A stretch of 64,000 nt of DNA from G965240465 sp965249525. Lineage in GTDB: Bacteria > SAR324 > JACQKK01. The notes under the pieces are model-generated. The model saw nothing but the letters and a program-made list of their open reading frames with translations, ran no database searches and was not told where the DNA came from. The DNA is taken from contig OZ252237.1 in the NCBI GenBank assembly GCA_965249525.1, forward strand, positions 744,001 through 808,000. Reading direction: 5' to 3'. Shown in pieces: positions 16,847 to 26,187 of the stretch. The translations under genes were made by a program, and so were the position numbers. Within the stretch, counting starts at the first letter, position 1; the number at the start of each line of letters is the position of its first letter.

Positions 16847-19768
16847 ATGGGTGGATTACTTTTAAAGGATATATCTGGGTCTTCGGCAACTGAGGTGGTA
16901 GAGCTGTGTGCCCAACGGATTTTGGAACTGATGGGGGAATTGCAGCAGTCGCCATTAAGTAACCCGGTACGTCAAGTGGCATTGGAGTTATCGCGGCTGA
17001 TAGAAGCGGGAGAAATATCGTTGGAGAAGATAGAAAAGATAATTACTGAATTAAACATGCGGGCATGCAGGCACCGCATAGACAAGATGCGAGCATATGT
17101 GGGTGAGTTGGATGAGCAAGCCAATCTAGATTCATTTGCAGCAACAGTGCGCTTAATTTTTACTGTTGATGGCCAACCAGTACCTTTTGAAGATTTTCGC
17201 CGTGAGTGGGAACGTCAATGGCTGGGAGCAGTGTTCACAGCACACCCGACTTTTGGATTATCCAGACGACTATATTATTTGATGGCCGGTCTAATAAGCA
17301 AACAAGATAAACAGGGGCGCCTATTAGATCAGCAGCAGCAGCAAGCGATAGAATCAGAATTGCAGCATACCCCCCACTTGCCGGATGAATCCATACACCT
17401 TTTTGATGAACAAGCCCAATGTGAAGATGCTTTAGTGCATGCGCGGGATGCATTGCAGCGTATGGGGATGGTGGTGCTGCAATTGGCGCAGGAGTTTTAC
17501 CCTAAAGAGTGGATCAAATTGCGCCCCCAGTTTGCAGCGCCTTCCACTTGGGTTGGTTATGATTTGGATGGTCGCACCGATATTCAATGGCAGCATTCTT
17601 TTCGGGTGCGTCTCAATCAGAAAGAACTCCAGCTGCAGCACTATCTGAATGAAGTTCGCTCGTTGCTGGAAGAAGCTCAAGGCCCGCCGCGCGAACCTTT
17701 AGAAACCTTGCACGATCTTTTAGAAAAAGCCCTGCAGCTAACCAGTCGCCAGCATGAATGTTTTCTTCATGATTTGTCTGATGTCGAACATTTTTCTATG
17801 ATGGCCAATCTACTGTCCGATGAACATCCCGGCCGCCTGACCAATAGCAAGCCGCTATTGGAATTGTTGCAGCAAGCGATTGATTGCTGCCAGGTTGTTG
17901 CTTTGCAAGAAAAGATGGTGTTGCTGTCTTCTCAGATACTATCTTGCGGACTGGGCACTGCTAGGGTGCATGTTCGGCTGAATTCGGTGCAGGTACATAA
18001 TGCGGTTCATCGTGAAGTTAGTCTTATGGGGGAGCCTGATGATCCAGGTGTTCGTAGTTTGATGTTGGAACGGCTGGGAAAACTGCTAGATGAAGTTCAG
18101 CCGGTACAGGTAAATTTTGCCTCTTTGGCAGCAGAACGTACCACTGCCCGTCGTTTGTTCATTATGTTGTCCCAGATGCTGAAACATGTGGACGATACCG
18201 TCCCCATCCGTTTTTTGATCGCCGAGAGTGAAACCGCTTTCACTGTGCTGGCAGCACTGTATTTAGCCAGGATGTTTGATGTTGACCACATGGTAGATAT
18301 TTCTCCCTTGTTGGAAACGCCTACAGCGCTCCAACGGGGAGCAACTTTTATGGAAAGTCTAATGAAAGATCCTCATTATCTAGCTTATGTTCAAAAACGT
18401 GGGCGGGTGTGTATCCAGACTGGTTTTTCAGATGCAGGGCGTTTCATCGGGCAGCTGGGCGCTTCTATGGCCATTGAACGGCTGCACATGAAGTTGGCGC
18501 GCTTTTTCATGGAAAGCGGCAAGAAGAATTTTGAACTGGTGATGTTCAATACCCACGGGGAATCTATGGGTCGTGGCGCACACCCACGCAGTTTGGATGA
18601 TCGCATAGACTACCTTTTCACCCCTACAAGCCGAGCACTGTTGTTTCAGGCTGGCGTGCCCACCAAGCATGAAGTTAGCTTTCAGGGTGGGGACGGTTAC
18701 TTGTTTTTCCAGCGTCCTGGATTAGCACTCGCTACCCTTACCCGCCTGATGGAAAATACCCTGCTGCGCTATCGCTTGTCCCCAGAAGCCAATAATGACC
18801 GATTCTATGATCAACCTGCATCCATCTTTTCCTTGTTTCTGCGCTTGACCAGCTTTCATATCAGCATGGTGGATGATCCCCATTATGCTGCTTTGCTAAG
18901 TATGTTTGGCACCAACCTTTTGTACAAGAGTGGTTCTCGTGATGTCCGTCGTCAGCACGAGCACCTCAGCCAAAGAGACAGCACCCACCCTCGCCAAATG
19001 CGTGCTATTCCCCACAACGCCGTTTTGCAGCAGCTGGGTTATTTGGCCAATACTGTGAGCGGAGTTGGTTCTGCTTTTCTCCATGATGAGCAACATCTCA
19101 TCAACATCTACCGCGGTTCAGAGCGGCTCAGAAGTATCATTGCCCTGATGCTGCATGCTCGTAAAGTTAGCAGCATTAATGCGACTAAGGCATATGCTTC
19201 GGTGTTTGACCCCGAATATTGGTGTGAACGCGCCTCCCAAGAACCTGATCGGCTGCTGGCTGAAAACATGCGCCAATTGACCGAAAGACTCACCTTGCGT
19301 TCTGAGCGTTATCCCACCAAGGTCATTATTAACCACCTGCGTCAAGATTCTCTGCACCTAGACAAACTGCTAGCAGAACTTGAACCTAAAGAAGCCAAAA
19401 TGGGTGAACAACAAGTGGAAATCATGCTGCTGCACAGCATTCGCATTGCTTTGATTGAGCATCTTTTTCTACTGGCTGTGCGTGTTCCCCGCTTTGCCCC
19501 AGAAGCAAATGCCTCTCCCGATGAAGTGATGAATCGCATCTTCACCCTTAATATCCGCTATGCGTTAGAAATGCTTCAAAATCTGTTCCCTAACTATCCA
19601 GAACAAGAACACAGCTGGCAGCTTCATGAAAAAGCCACCTATTTGGATGAATCTGCCGAAGGTTATAAAGATTACCACCAGGATATCTTCCAGCCCATGT
19701 TGCTTATTGAAAGTTTGCTAAAACGTATTGGCGTAGCCATTTCCCATCATATGGGTGCCTACGGCTGA
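16847..19768 (+). CDS. Divergent phosphoenolpyruvate carboxylase-like protein
   Basis: A 973-residue protein related to PEP carboxylase, which makes oxaloacetate from PEP and bicarbonate. The catalytic-His motif AVFTAHPTFG is kept near residue 132. Two other active-site regions are present but altered. GFSDAGRFIGQLGAS near residue 525 matches the usual GYSDSGKDAGR region with Lys replaced by Arg. FNTHGESMGRGAHP near 566 stands where classical enzymes have FHGRGGSVGRGG. The length fits the family (880-970). It stands alone, with MFS transport upstream and murC-murB convergent downstream. It could be a working carboxylase of a divergent clade or an enzyme with another activity; sequence alone does not decide. 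Confidence 0.75.
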   Translation: MGGLLLKDISGSSATEVVELCAQRILELMGELQQSPLSNPVRQVALELSRLIEAGEISLEKIEKIITELNMRACRHRIDKMRAYVGELDEQANLDSFAATVRLIFTVDGQPVPFEDFRREWERQWLGAVFTAHPTFGLSRRLYYLMAGLISKQDKQGRLLDQQQQQAIESELQHTPHLPDESIHLFDEQAQCEDALVHARDALQRMGMVVLQLAQEFYPKEWIKLRPQFAAPSTWVGYDLDGRTDIQWQHSFRVRLNQKELQLQHYLNEVRSLLEEAQGPPREPLETLHDLLEKALQLTSRQHECFLHDLSDVEHFSMMANLLSDEHPGRLTNSKPLLELLQQAIDCCQVVALQEKMVLLSSQILSCGLGTARVHVRLNSVQVHNAVHREVSLMGEPDDPGVRSLMLERLGKLLDEVQPVQVNFASLAAERTTARRLFIMLSQMLKHVDDTVPIRFLIAESETAFTVLAALYLARMFDVDHMVDISPLLETPTALQRGATFMESLMKDPHYLAYVQKRGRVCIQTGFSDAGRFIGQLGASMAIERLHMKLARFFMESGKKNFELVMFNTHGESMGRGAHPRSLDDRIDYLFTPTSRALLFQAGVPTKHEVSFQGGDGYLFFQRPGLALATLTRLMENTLLRYRLSPEANNDRFYDQPASIFSLFLRLTSFHISMVDDPHYAALLSMFGTNLLYKSGSRDVRRQHEHLSQRDSTHPRQMRAIPHNAVLQQLGYLANTVSGVGSAFLHDEQHLINIYRGSERLRSIIALMLHARKVSSINATKAYASVFDPEYWCERASQEPDRLLAENMRQLTERLTLRSERYPTKVIINHLRQDSLHLDKLLAELEPKEAKMGEQQVEIMLLHSIRIALIEHLFLLAVRVPRFAPEANASPDEVMNRIFTLNIRYALEMLQNLFPNYPEQEHSWQLHEKATYLDESAEGYKDYHQDIFQPMLLIESLLKRIGVAISHHMGAYG

Positions 19769-19822
19769 TCCCTTCTGCAAAAGATTAGGAAACAGCGTTG
19801 CACCAAAGATTTTCCTGCAAGT

Positions 19823-22222
19823 TTAAGGAAGAATTTGCACTTCTAATTCTAATTGGATGCCGCTGTGCTGCAGCACTTGCTGTTGTACTTTTTGGATGAG
19901 CTGCAGAATATCGCTGGCAGAGGCTTTGTTGATATTGATAATAAAGTTGGCGTGTTGTGTGCTGACCTGCGCTCCACCGATGGTGAGACCTTTGAGACCA
20001 GCTTGGTCAATAAGTTGTGCTGCGGTGTGTCCAGGGGGGTTTTTGAATACAGATCCACAATTGGCACCTTTGGGGTGATGATGTTTTCGCCATGCCAGCA
20101 TGTCTTTTTGACGACGGCGGGCTTCTGCTGGTGCGGTTGGCTGGAGGTTGAATTCAACAGCATAGATGATAGCTCCCCGTTTGAAAGGTGAGCTGCGATA
20201 GCCGAAGCCAGTAGGAGATGCTGAAACTGCGGGGATGCCTGCGGGGGATTTGTTGGCTTGCCATACTTCTATTTGCCCTCCTGTGTGACAAAGCCATACC
20301 CGCGATAAGAAAGATGCGGTTTCACTGCCGTGTGCGCCGGCATTCATGAATACTGCTCCGCCAATACTGCCGGGAATTACAGAGAGAAACTCCACCCCAC
20401 CCAGATGTGCCGCTCGGCATTTCTCCACAAAAGCAGCATTGGACAAACCTGCGCCTACATGCACACAGTTTCCTGTAATGGAAATGGCTTGCAAGGCTTT
20501 TCCCAAGCGCACTGCCACTCCGTCTAAGCCTTCATCTTTCACCAGTAAATTAGAGCCTTTTCCCATCACCCACCAGGCTTGGCGATGCTTTTTCAACCAC
20601 TGCATCAAAGCATGCAAATCTTCTTCGCTGTTGATTTCTGCTAAACACTTGGCAGGCCCACCCACTTTTAGAGAAGTTTTGGCAGCCAGAGATTCATTCC
20701 AGCGAAGAGTGGAATGCTGCAAGGTTTCTTGCAGCGATTTGCCCCAAATGGGCTGTGTTCCAGAAGATTCGTCAGAAGTGGTTGGTAGATATGAAGAGGA
20801 TTTGGAATTGGAAGTTTCACAGGCAGCAGGGTTATCAGCAGCTGCAGCTTGCTTGAGTGCCATGCGTCCCAGTTCGGTGATGTCACCTGCACCTAAGGTA
20901 ATCATTAATCCTTTTGTCCAGCGACCTTGCAGTAATTGCGGCAGCAGGTCTTTCCAATGATTCAGTAGTTGTGGTTTGGGAGTCATGTAACGCGCAATAT
21001 CGGCGGAAGAAACCCCGGGTATGGGTTCTTCTCTGGCTGCATAGATAGGAGTTAACAAAACTTCATCGGCAATGCTAAGAGCTTGGGCAAATTCTTTAGA
21101 GAATTGCCGTGTGCGCGAGTACAAATGGGGTTGAAACACCACCACCAATGGACCCTCATGCAACCCTTTTATGCTTTGTAAAGTGGCTTGTATTTCGGTG
21201 GGATGGTGGGCATAATCGTCCATTAACAACAAATTATCCAGCGTTCCTAATCGTTCTTGGCGACGGCGCACCCCTCCAAATGCTTCCAGTCCAGCGATGA
21301 GCTTCTCAGCAGGCAGCTGTAAGCTTCGCGCCAGGGCAAAAGCACCTGCCAAATTGAAAGCGTTGTGCTGACCTAGCAGAGGAGAATGCAGTTGATAATG
21401 CTCATCGCCCATAGCTAGGGTGAGTTGCATCCCCCCAGTTGCCAACGGCTTCCATTTCAGTGACACATCGGCATTGTTGCCTTGACCAAAAGAAACCTGT
21501 TGTATAGAAGGAGGTAGCTTGCTTGCCAAAGCAACACTGCGGGTGTCATTGCTGCAATAGGCTAGGATGCCATCAGCAGACAATCGCTGAACAAAAGTTT
21601 GTAACACGTTCTGCAGCGATTCCAAACTGCCGTGTACATCCAAATGGTCAGCATCTATATTGGTTAGCAAGATTCCTTGTGGTGACAATTTTACCAGACT
21701 GCCATCGCTTTCATCTGCCTCACAGATGCAAAATGTTCCTTGACCTGGTCTTAGGTTGCCACTGCCCGCCCAGCCCGCTAATTCCCCACCCAAGAAAACC
21801 AGAGGATCTGTTCCGCAGGCTTCCAAGGCGCAAGCCAGTACAGCAGTGGAAGTGGTTTTACCGTGAGTTCCAGTAACTGCCAGCAGTCGCTTCCCTTGGG
21901 TGAGTGCCGCCAACATCTCGCTGCGATGGAATTTGGCTAGCCCCAGTTTTGCTACTTCTTGCCACACAGGGTGGTTGGGCTTCAGCGCACTGGAAAATAC
22001 CACTGCTTGTGCATTTTCAAGCAGCTTGCGATGGTGTCCAACCTGCACTGGAATGCCAGCAGCAGCCAAAGCATCCAAAACCGTACTGGAATGGGCATCA
22101 CTGCCGGAAACAGCAATGCCACGGCGATGCAGTTCCAAGGCCAAGGCACTCATACCAATGCCCCCAGCCCCTAAGAAATGATACCGCCATTCCGACGATA
22201 TGGCCGGTATGGAAGTATTCAT
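19823..22222 (-). CDS. murC-murB: MurC-MurB fusion: UDP-MurNAc:L-Ala ligase and UDP-enolpyruvyl-GlcNAc reductase
   Basis: One 799-residue chain carries two consecutive peptidoglycan enzymes. Residues 1 to about 455 are MurC: FLGAGGIGMSALALEL at the start, the ATP loop VTGTHGKTTSTA near 118, ICEADESDGS near 170, NIDADHLD, and the DDYAHHPTEI motif near 335. A polar linker of about 50 residues follows. Residues about 505-799 are MurB: SLKVGGPAKCL, the FAD segment MGKGSNLLV, IPGSIGGAVFMNAGA, GYRSSPFK, GSVFKNPPG with the catalytic serine, and a terminal LELEVQILP with the acid residue. No frame break lies between the halves. The start directly abuts the moaA stop. Other mur and fts genes are not adjacent. 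Confidence 0.95.
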   Translation of the reverse strand: MNTSIPAISSEWRYHFLGAGGIGMSALALELHRRGIAVSGSDAHSSTVLDALAAAGIPVQVGHHRKLLENAQAVVFSSALKPNHPVWQEVAKLGLAKFHRSEMLAALTQGKRLLAVTGTHGKTTSTAVLACALEACGTDPLVFLGGELAGWAGSGNLRPGQGTFCICEADESDGSLVKLSPQGILLTNIDADHLDVHGSLESLQNVLQTFVQRLSADGILAYCSNDTRSVALASKLPPSIQQVSFGQGNNADVSLKWKPLATGGMQLTLAMGDEHYQLHSPLLGQHNAFNLAGAFALARSLQLPAEKLIAGLEAFGGVRRRQERLGTLDNLLLMDDYAHHPTEIQATLQSIKGLHEGPLVVVFQPHLYSRTRQFSKEFAQALSIADEVLLTPIYAAREEPIPGVSSADIARYMTPKPQLLNHWKDLLPQLLQGRWTKGLMITLGAGDITELGRMALKQAAAADNPAACETSNSKSSSYLPTTSDESSGTQPIWGKSLQETLQHSTLRWNESLAAKTSLKVGGPAKCLAEINSEEDLHALMQWLKKHRQAWWVMGKGSNLLVKDEGLDGVAVRLGKALQAISITGNCVHVGAGLSNAAFVEKCRAAHLGGVEFLSVIPGSIGGAVFMNAGAHGSETASFLSRVWLCHTGGQIEVWQANKSPAGIPAVSASPTGFGYRSSPFKRGAIIYAVEFNLQPTAPAEARRRQKDMLAWRKHHHPKGANCGSVFKNPPGHTAAQLIDQAGLKGLTIGGAQVSTQHANFIININKASASDILQLIQKVQQQVLQHSGIQLELEVQILP

Positions 22223-23251
22223 TCAACCTCCTATGCGATGCATTTCCACCTTGGGTAGGGTGCTCGCCCCCGATGCAGACGCCCTCAATACATCGCGTTG
22301 TTCTGAATAGCGATCTTCACGTTGCTGCCAACAACCCCGCAGCAACTCCAGTAGTTCTTCATCTGAGGCCCCTCCACGCATAGGAGTGCGCAAATCCAAT
22401 CCTGCATGGGCAAACAAACATGTGAACCATTCCCCTTCTGCAGACAATCTTGCTCGCGTACAGCTGCCGCAGAAAGGTCGTGTGATTGATGCAATTATCC
22501 CCACCTCACCTTGACCATCGGCATAGCGATAACGACGCGCTGGTCGACCTCTTCGCTTCCCCAACAAGCGCAAGGGCCAACGACGATGCAACAACTGCAG
22601 CATCTCCGCCGCTTTCAATACCTGATTGGGTTGCCAGCCATCACAGCCGCCTACATCCATGTACTCAATCAAACGCAGCACTATCCCAGTGCCGCGAAAT
22701 TTCTCAGCCAAGGCTTCAACCTGACCTTCATTGATCCCACGTTGAATCACTGCATTCACTTTCACAGGGTTTAAGCCCACTGCTTGAGCAGCTTCAATTC
22801 CCTTTAACACCCGTGCCACCCCTTCTTTTTTGCTGCCTATTCCATTGAGGCGTCCAAATAGTCCTTCATCCAAGCTGTCCAAACTTACCGTAACCCGATC
22901 CAACCCTGCTTGCTGCAAATCACCAGCCATTGACGCCAAAAACCAGCCATTGGTAGTAAGCGATAACTCCTGCACCCCTTTCAAATTTCGCAAGCGCTCA
23001 ACCAATTGTACTGCCCCCGCACGCAGCAAAGGTTCACCACCTGTCAATCGCAGTCGGGATGCCCCCAATTTTACTCCCAAAGCTGCCAAACGCACCACTT
23101 CATCATCTCCCAGCAAGGCTTCAGCAGAGGCAAACTTCCACTGACGGTCGTATACATCCGTAGGCATGCAGTAAGTACAACGAAAATTGCAACGATCCGT
23201 CAACGAAATGCGCAAATCACGCAGCTGTCTACCCAGCTTGTCTTCAATCAT
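22223..23251 (-). CDS. moaA: GTP 3',8-cyclase MoaA (molybdenum cofactor synthesis)
   Basis: Radical-SAM enzyme that, with MoaC, converts GTP to cyclic pyranopterin in molybdopterin synthesis. The N-terminal cluster motif RCNFRCTYCM holds the CxxxCxxC cysteines. LRLTGGEPLLR is the GGEP SAM motif. The C-terminal second cluster is seen in FCGSCTRARL with a further Cys at WFTCLFA. The chain ends in the conserved double glycine (HRIGG) needed by MoaA. Length 342 is normal. No other molybdenum-cofactor gene is in the window. The stop codon is followed at once by the murC-murB ATG, implying a shared transcript although the functions are unrelated. Confidence 0.95.
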   Translation of the reverse strand: MIEDKLGRQLRDLRISLTDRCNFRCTYCMPTDVYDRQWKFASAEALLGDDEVVRLAALGVKLGASRLRLTGGEPLLRAGAVQLVERLRNLKGVQELSLTTNGWFLASMAGDLQQAGLDRVTVSLDSLDEGLFGRLNGIGSKKEGVARVLKGIEAAQAVGLNPVKVNAVIQRGINEGQVEALAEKFRGTGIVLRLIEYMDVGGCDGWQPNQVLKAAEMLQLLHRRWPLRLLGKRRGRPARRYRYADGQGEVGIIASITRPFCGSCTRARLSAEGEWFTCLFAHAGLDLRTPMRGGASDEELLELLRGCWQQREDRYSEQRDVLRASASGASTLPKVEMHRIGG

Positions 23252-23469
23252 CTGCCTGCCTTTTTTTGATAAACAGAACGCATGTCCATTTGTTCATGCC
23301 AAGATCTCCCCATATCAGAATCCGCCACTACTACATTCAACATAGCACTTTTCTTATTTCCATAGGCAAATGACCTATCCTATAGCTGCCCAATACATCA
23401 CCAGCGCACGGATACACCTGGCTTTGTGAATTGGAGTTGCAGATACACGGGCTTTTTCTAAAATTTTTT

Positions 23470-24642
23470 TTAAGCAAGGGCTTTTAGGACAGTAGCAGTG
23501 ATGAAGTCTTGAGTGTCTGTGCTGAGGTAGGGGTGCATGGGCAAGCTGAGGACTTGTTGGGAGAGAAGCTGGGTGATGCTGGGACTGGCAGAGGCACAAG
23601 GGAAATGCCGATAAGCAGGTTGTTGGTGAAGGGGAATGGGATAGTAGATGGCAGTAGGTATCTTTTGTTGCTGGCAGGCAGCTATGATGTTATCCCTGTG
23701 CGGGCTGAGGATGGTGTATTGTGCCCAGGCGCTGAGGGAGTGTGGGGGGATTTGCGGGGTTTGCAAGGTATGCTGCAAGATTTGGTGATAGCGTTGGGCA
23801 ACTTGCTGCCTGCGCTGCAGTTCATCAGGGAATATGCGCAGTTTTTCCTTAAGAATGACGGCTTGAATGCTGTCTAGGCGGGCGTTAAGCCCGATGGATA
23901 TGTGTTCGTAGCGGTGGCTGCCCTGTCCGTGCTGGCGGAGGGAGCGCAATTTTTGGGCGAGATGGGGGTCTTGTGTAAAGATGCAGCCGCCGTCTCCGTA
24001 GCAGCCGAGGGGCTTTGCGGGGAAGAAGCTGACAACGGTGGCTACGCCCAATGTGCCGATAGTACGCTGGTGGTATTGCGCACCGAAACTTTGCGCTGCG
24101 TCGGCAATCAGGTGGAGTTGATGCTGCTCACAGAAAGCTTGAAGAGCTTGGTAGTCTGCGGGTTGTCCGAATAGGTCAACGGCGATGAGTGCGGTGGGTT
24201 TGAGTCCAGCGTGGCGGGCTATATCCCATGCCTGCGGCAGCAACTGGGGGTTGATGTTAAAGGAGTCCCCTAGGACATCCACAAAGATGGGTGCTGCACC
24301 CACCCTAGCGACAGCTTCTGCGGTGGCAATAAAGGTAAAGTCGGGAAGCAGCACAGCATCGCCAGCACCGATGTTCAAGGCAAGCAGAATGAGGACCAGA
24401 GCATCGGATCCACTGGAACAGGTGATGCAGTGCTGGGCGTGGCAGAAGGCAGCGAGTTCGGTTTCCAGTTCCGTCACTGCTGGCCCCAGTACGAAGCGTC
24501 CGTCTTTAATGACTGCTGCCAGTGCTTGACTAAGTTGTGGTTCCAACCGTTCTCGCTGGGTCTGTAAATCAATGAAGGGTATGGGTTGGGACAAGATAAA
24601 TTGAAGCTGTGGGGAAGGAAAAAACGAAATGGGAGACTGCAA
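23470..24642 (-). CDS. DegT/DnrJ/EryC1-family sugar aminotransferase (GnnB-like candidate)
   Basis: A 390-residue PLP-dependent aminotransferase acting on keto-sugars. PIPFIDLQTQRERL near the N-terminus is the family opening, SSGSDALVLILLAL binds the cofactor phosphate, ADAAQSFGA holds the Asp, and SFFPAKPLGCYGDGG near residue 210 holds the PLP lysine. The C-terminus has the usual IYYPIPLHQQPAY segment. The only available start is TTG 24642, preceded by an AGGAAGA ribosome-binding site. Closest functional types are the UDP-3-keto-sugar aminotransferases such as WbpE/WlbC and GnnB. With the Gfo/Idh enzyme at 12245-13174 it could make a 3-amino UDP-GlcNAc derivative, but the genes are 10 kb apart, so this is inference. 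Confidence 0.85.
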   Translation of the reverse strand: MQSPISFFPSPQLQFILSQPIPFIDLQTQRERLEPQLSQALAAVIKDGRFVLGPAVTELETELAAFCHAQHCITCSSGSDALVLILLALNIGAGDAVLLPDFTFIATAEAVARVGAAPIFVDVLGDSFNINPQLLPQAWDIARHAGLKPTALIAVDLFGQPADYQALQAFCEQHQLHLIADAAQSFGAQYHQRTIGTLGVATVVSFFPAKPLGCYGDGGCIFTQDPHLAQKLRSLRQHGQGSHRYEHISIGLNARLDSIQAVILKEKLRIFPDELQRRQQVAQRYHQILQHTLQTPQIPPHSLSAWAQYTILSPHRDNIIAACQQQKIPTAIYYPIPLHQQPAYRHFPCASASPSITQLLSQQVLSLPMHPYLSTDTQDFITATVLKALA

Positions 24643-24812
24643 TACGGGTCTTCCTATTGCATCTCACAAAGCGTGGGGGCATATCAACTATTGGGAATGA
24701 AATCTGGCTGCGCTGTCTAGCTGTGCTGTAAATAATCTTGCAGTGATGTTGGTACTGTTTTCATATCATGCTAGGCTGATTCCATTACATGAGATTGAAA
24801 AAAAGAGGTCCA

Positions 24813-26147
24813 ATGTCCAAATCGGCGGCAAAAAAAGTTGTACCAATGAAGGCAGCTGATGCAGCAGAGGTACAGCCAAGGTCTCAGCAGTCAGACAAGG
24901 TCTCTGACTGGAAAATGGACACCCTATTCGTACATGGACAGTCAAAATCTGCTCCGAGCTCGTTTCAAGGGGAACCCACCTTACCACCCATCGTTTTTTC
25001 TACTGCGTTTGGGTATCCTGATGCCCAATCTATGGAGGCTGTTTTTGCTGGACAGAAGCCAGGAAGCCTTTACAGCCGATTGCAAAATCCTACTGTGCAA
25101 GCCTTAGAAGAACGCCTCACCGCTGTGTGTCATGCAAGAGGAACCCTGGCATTGGCCTCTGGTATGTCTGCTGAGACCATGGGTATACTGGCTGTTTGTC
25201 GCCAAGGTGATGATATACTCGTCAGCCACTCATTGTTCTCAGGTACGCACACCCTATTTCAGCATACCCTGCGTGACTGCGGCATCACACCCATTTCATA
25301 TCATGCAACCCAGCCCGAAACTCTCCAGCAGGCACTTACCAGCAAAACCAAAGCCGTATTTGTAGAAACCATTTCTAATCCTGGCATTCGTACTGCCAAC
25401 TTTCAAGCTCTGCGACAATTCTGTGATCAGCATGAACTGCTGCTGCTTGCCGATTCTACCCTTACCCCTCCAGGCAGTATTGACTGGAAATCCCTCGGTA
25501 TAGATATCGCCTTTCTCTCCGGCTCCAAGTACCTTGCAGGTCCTGCCAGTCAAATTGCCGGTATGGTTATAGATACAGGTCGTCAATCGTGGAGAAATCC
25601 TACACGTTGGGGCTTGCAAGAGCATCAGGAATCCCGCGAATTCGCTCTGCTTGACAAACTCCGCAGTCGTCTAATGGCATCGGTTGGTCCTTGTCTTTCG
25701 CCATTCAATGCGTTCATCATTCTGGTGGGATTAGAAACTTTGCCTCTCCGTTGGAAGAAAACCTGTCAAAATGCTGAACACATCGCTGCTTTTCTGCAAC
25801 AACATCCTGCTGTAAAGACCGTCCATTATCCCAGCATTGTTCAACACCCAGACCACCAACTCTGCCAACAACAATTCCAGGGTTTCGGCGGTGTGCTGAG
25901 CTTTGAACTGGAGAGTCTCCAAGCCTGCCAAGAAACCTTAGAAAAGCTCCAACTTGTCATACTTGCCCCTAATTTGGGCGATACACGTACCATCGCCGTT
26001 CATCCAGCTTCTAGTATTTATGGGGGGCTATGGCCGCAAGAAAGAGAAGATCTTGGTGTTAATGAGTGTATGATACGCCTCTCTGTGGGGATTGAGGCCC
26101 AGCAGGATATCCAACAGGATATCCAACAAGCCCTCCCCAGTGCATAA
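24813..26147 (+). CDS. Cys/Met-metabolism PLP enzyme (homoserine-ester sulfhydrylase or cystathionine gamma-synthase type)
   Basis: A PLP enzyme of the trans-sulfuration family, about 444 residues. The start ATG 24813 is favoured by AGAGG just upstream; an in-frame ATG at 24789 adds eight residues. Visible motifs are LYSRLQNPTVQALEERL, the cofactor-phosphate loop LASGMSAETMGI, VETISNPGI, ADSTLTPPG with the Asp, and the PLP lysine in FLSGSKYLAGP near residue 242. The C-terminal substrate-carboxylate arginine region reads CMIRLSVGIE. The usual motif around the lysine is HSATKY; SGSKY here is a variant. Sulfide or cysteine as donor cannot be told apart. The last codons contain a perfect 12-bp tandem duplication that repeats QDIQ. 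Confidence 0.87.
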   Translation: MSKSAAKKVVPMKAADAAEVQPRSQQSDKVSDWKMDTLFVHGQSKSAPSSFQGEPTLPPIVFSTAFGYPDAQSMEAVFAGQKPGSLYSRLQNPTVQALEERLTAVCHARGTLALASGMSAETMGILAVCRQGDDILVSHSLFSGTHTLFQHTLRDCGITPISYHATQPETLQQALTSKTKAVFVETISNPGIRTANFQALRQFCDQHELLLLADSTLTPPGSIDWKSLGIDIAFLSGSKYLAGPASQIAGMVIDTGRQSWRNPTRWGLQEHQESREFALLDKLRSRLMASVGPCLSPFNAFIILVGLETLPLRWKKTCQNAEHIAAFLQQHPAVKTVHYPSIVQHPDHQLCQQQFQGFGGVLSFELESLQACQETLEKLQLVILAPNLGDTRTIAVHPASSIYGGLWPQEREDLGVNECMIRLSVGIEAQQDIQQDIQQALPSA

Positions 26148-26187
26148 CCCTTTTCCCTTCTAATATGGGGATCCTTGTTGGGAGGCT

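Noticed and set aside
20346..20960. 204-codon antisense frame inside murC-murB
   Set aside because: Shadow of a gene with complete MurC and MurB motifs; the low-complexity Pro/Ser/Ala translation is typical of antisense frames.
24643..24812. SAM riboswitch upstream of the sulfhydrylase-like gene
   Set aside because: No convincing conserved core or pairing pattern could be traced in this region by eye.
26103..26130. 12-bp tandem duplication near the end of the sulfhydrylase-like gene
   Set aside because: It keeps the reading frame and only repeats QDIQ in a helical tail; too small to be a separate element.
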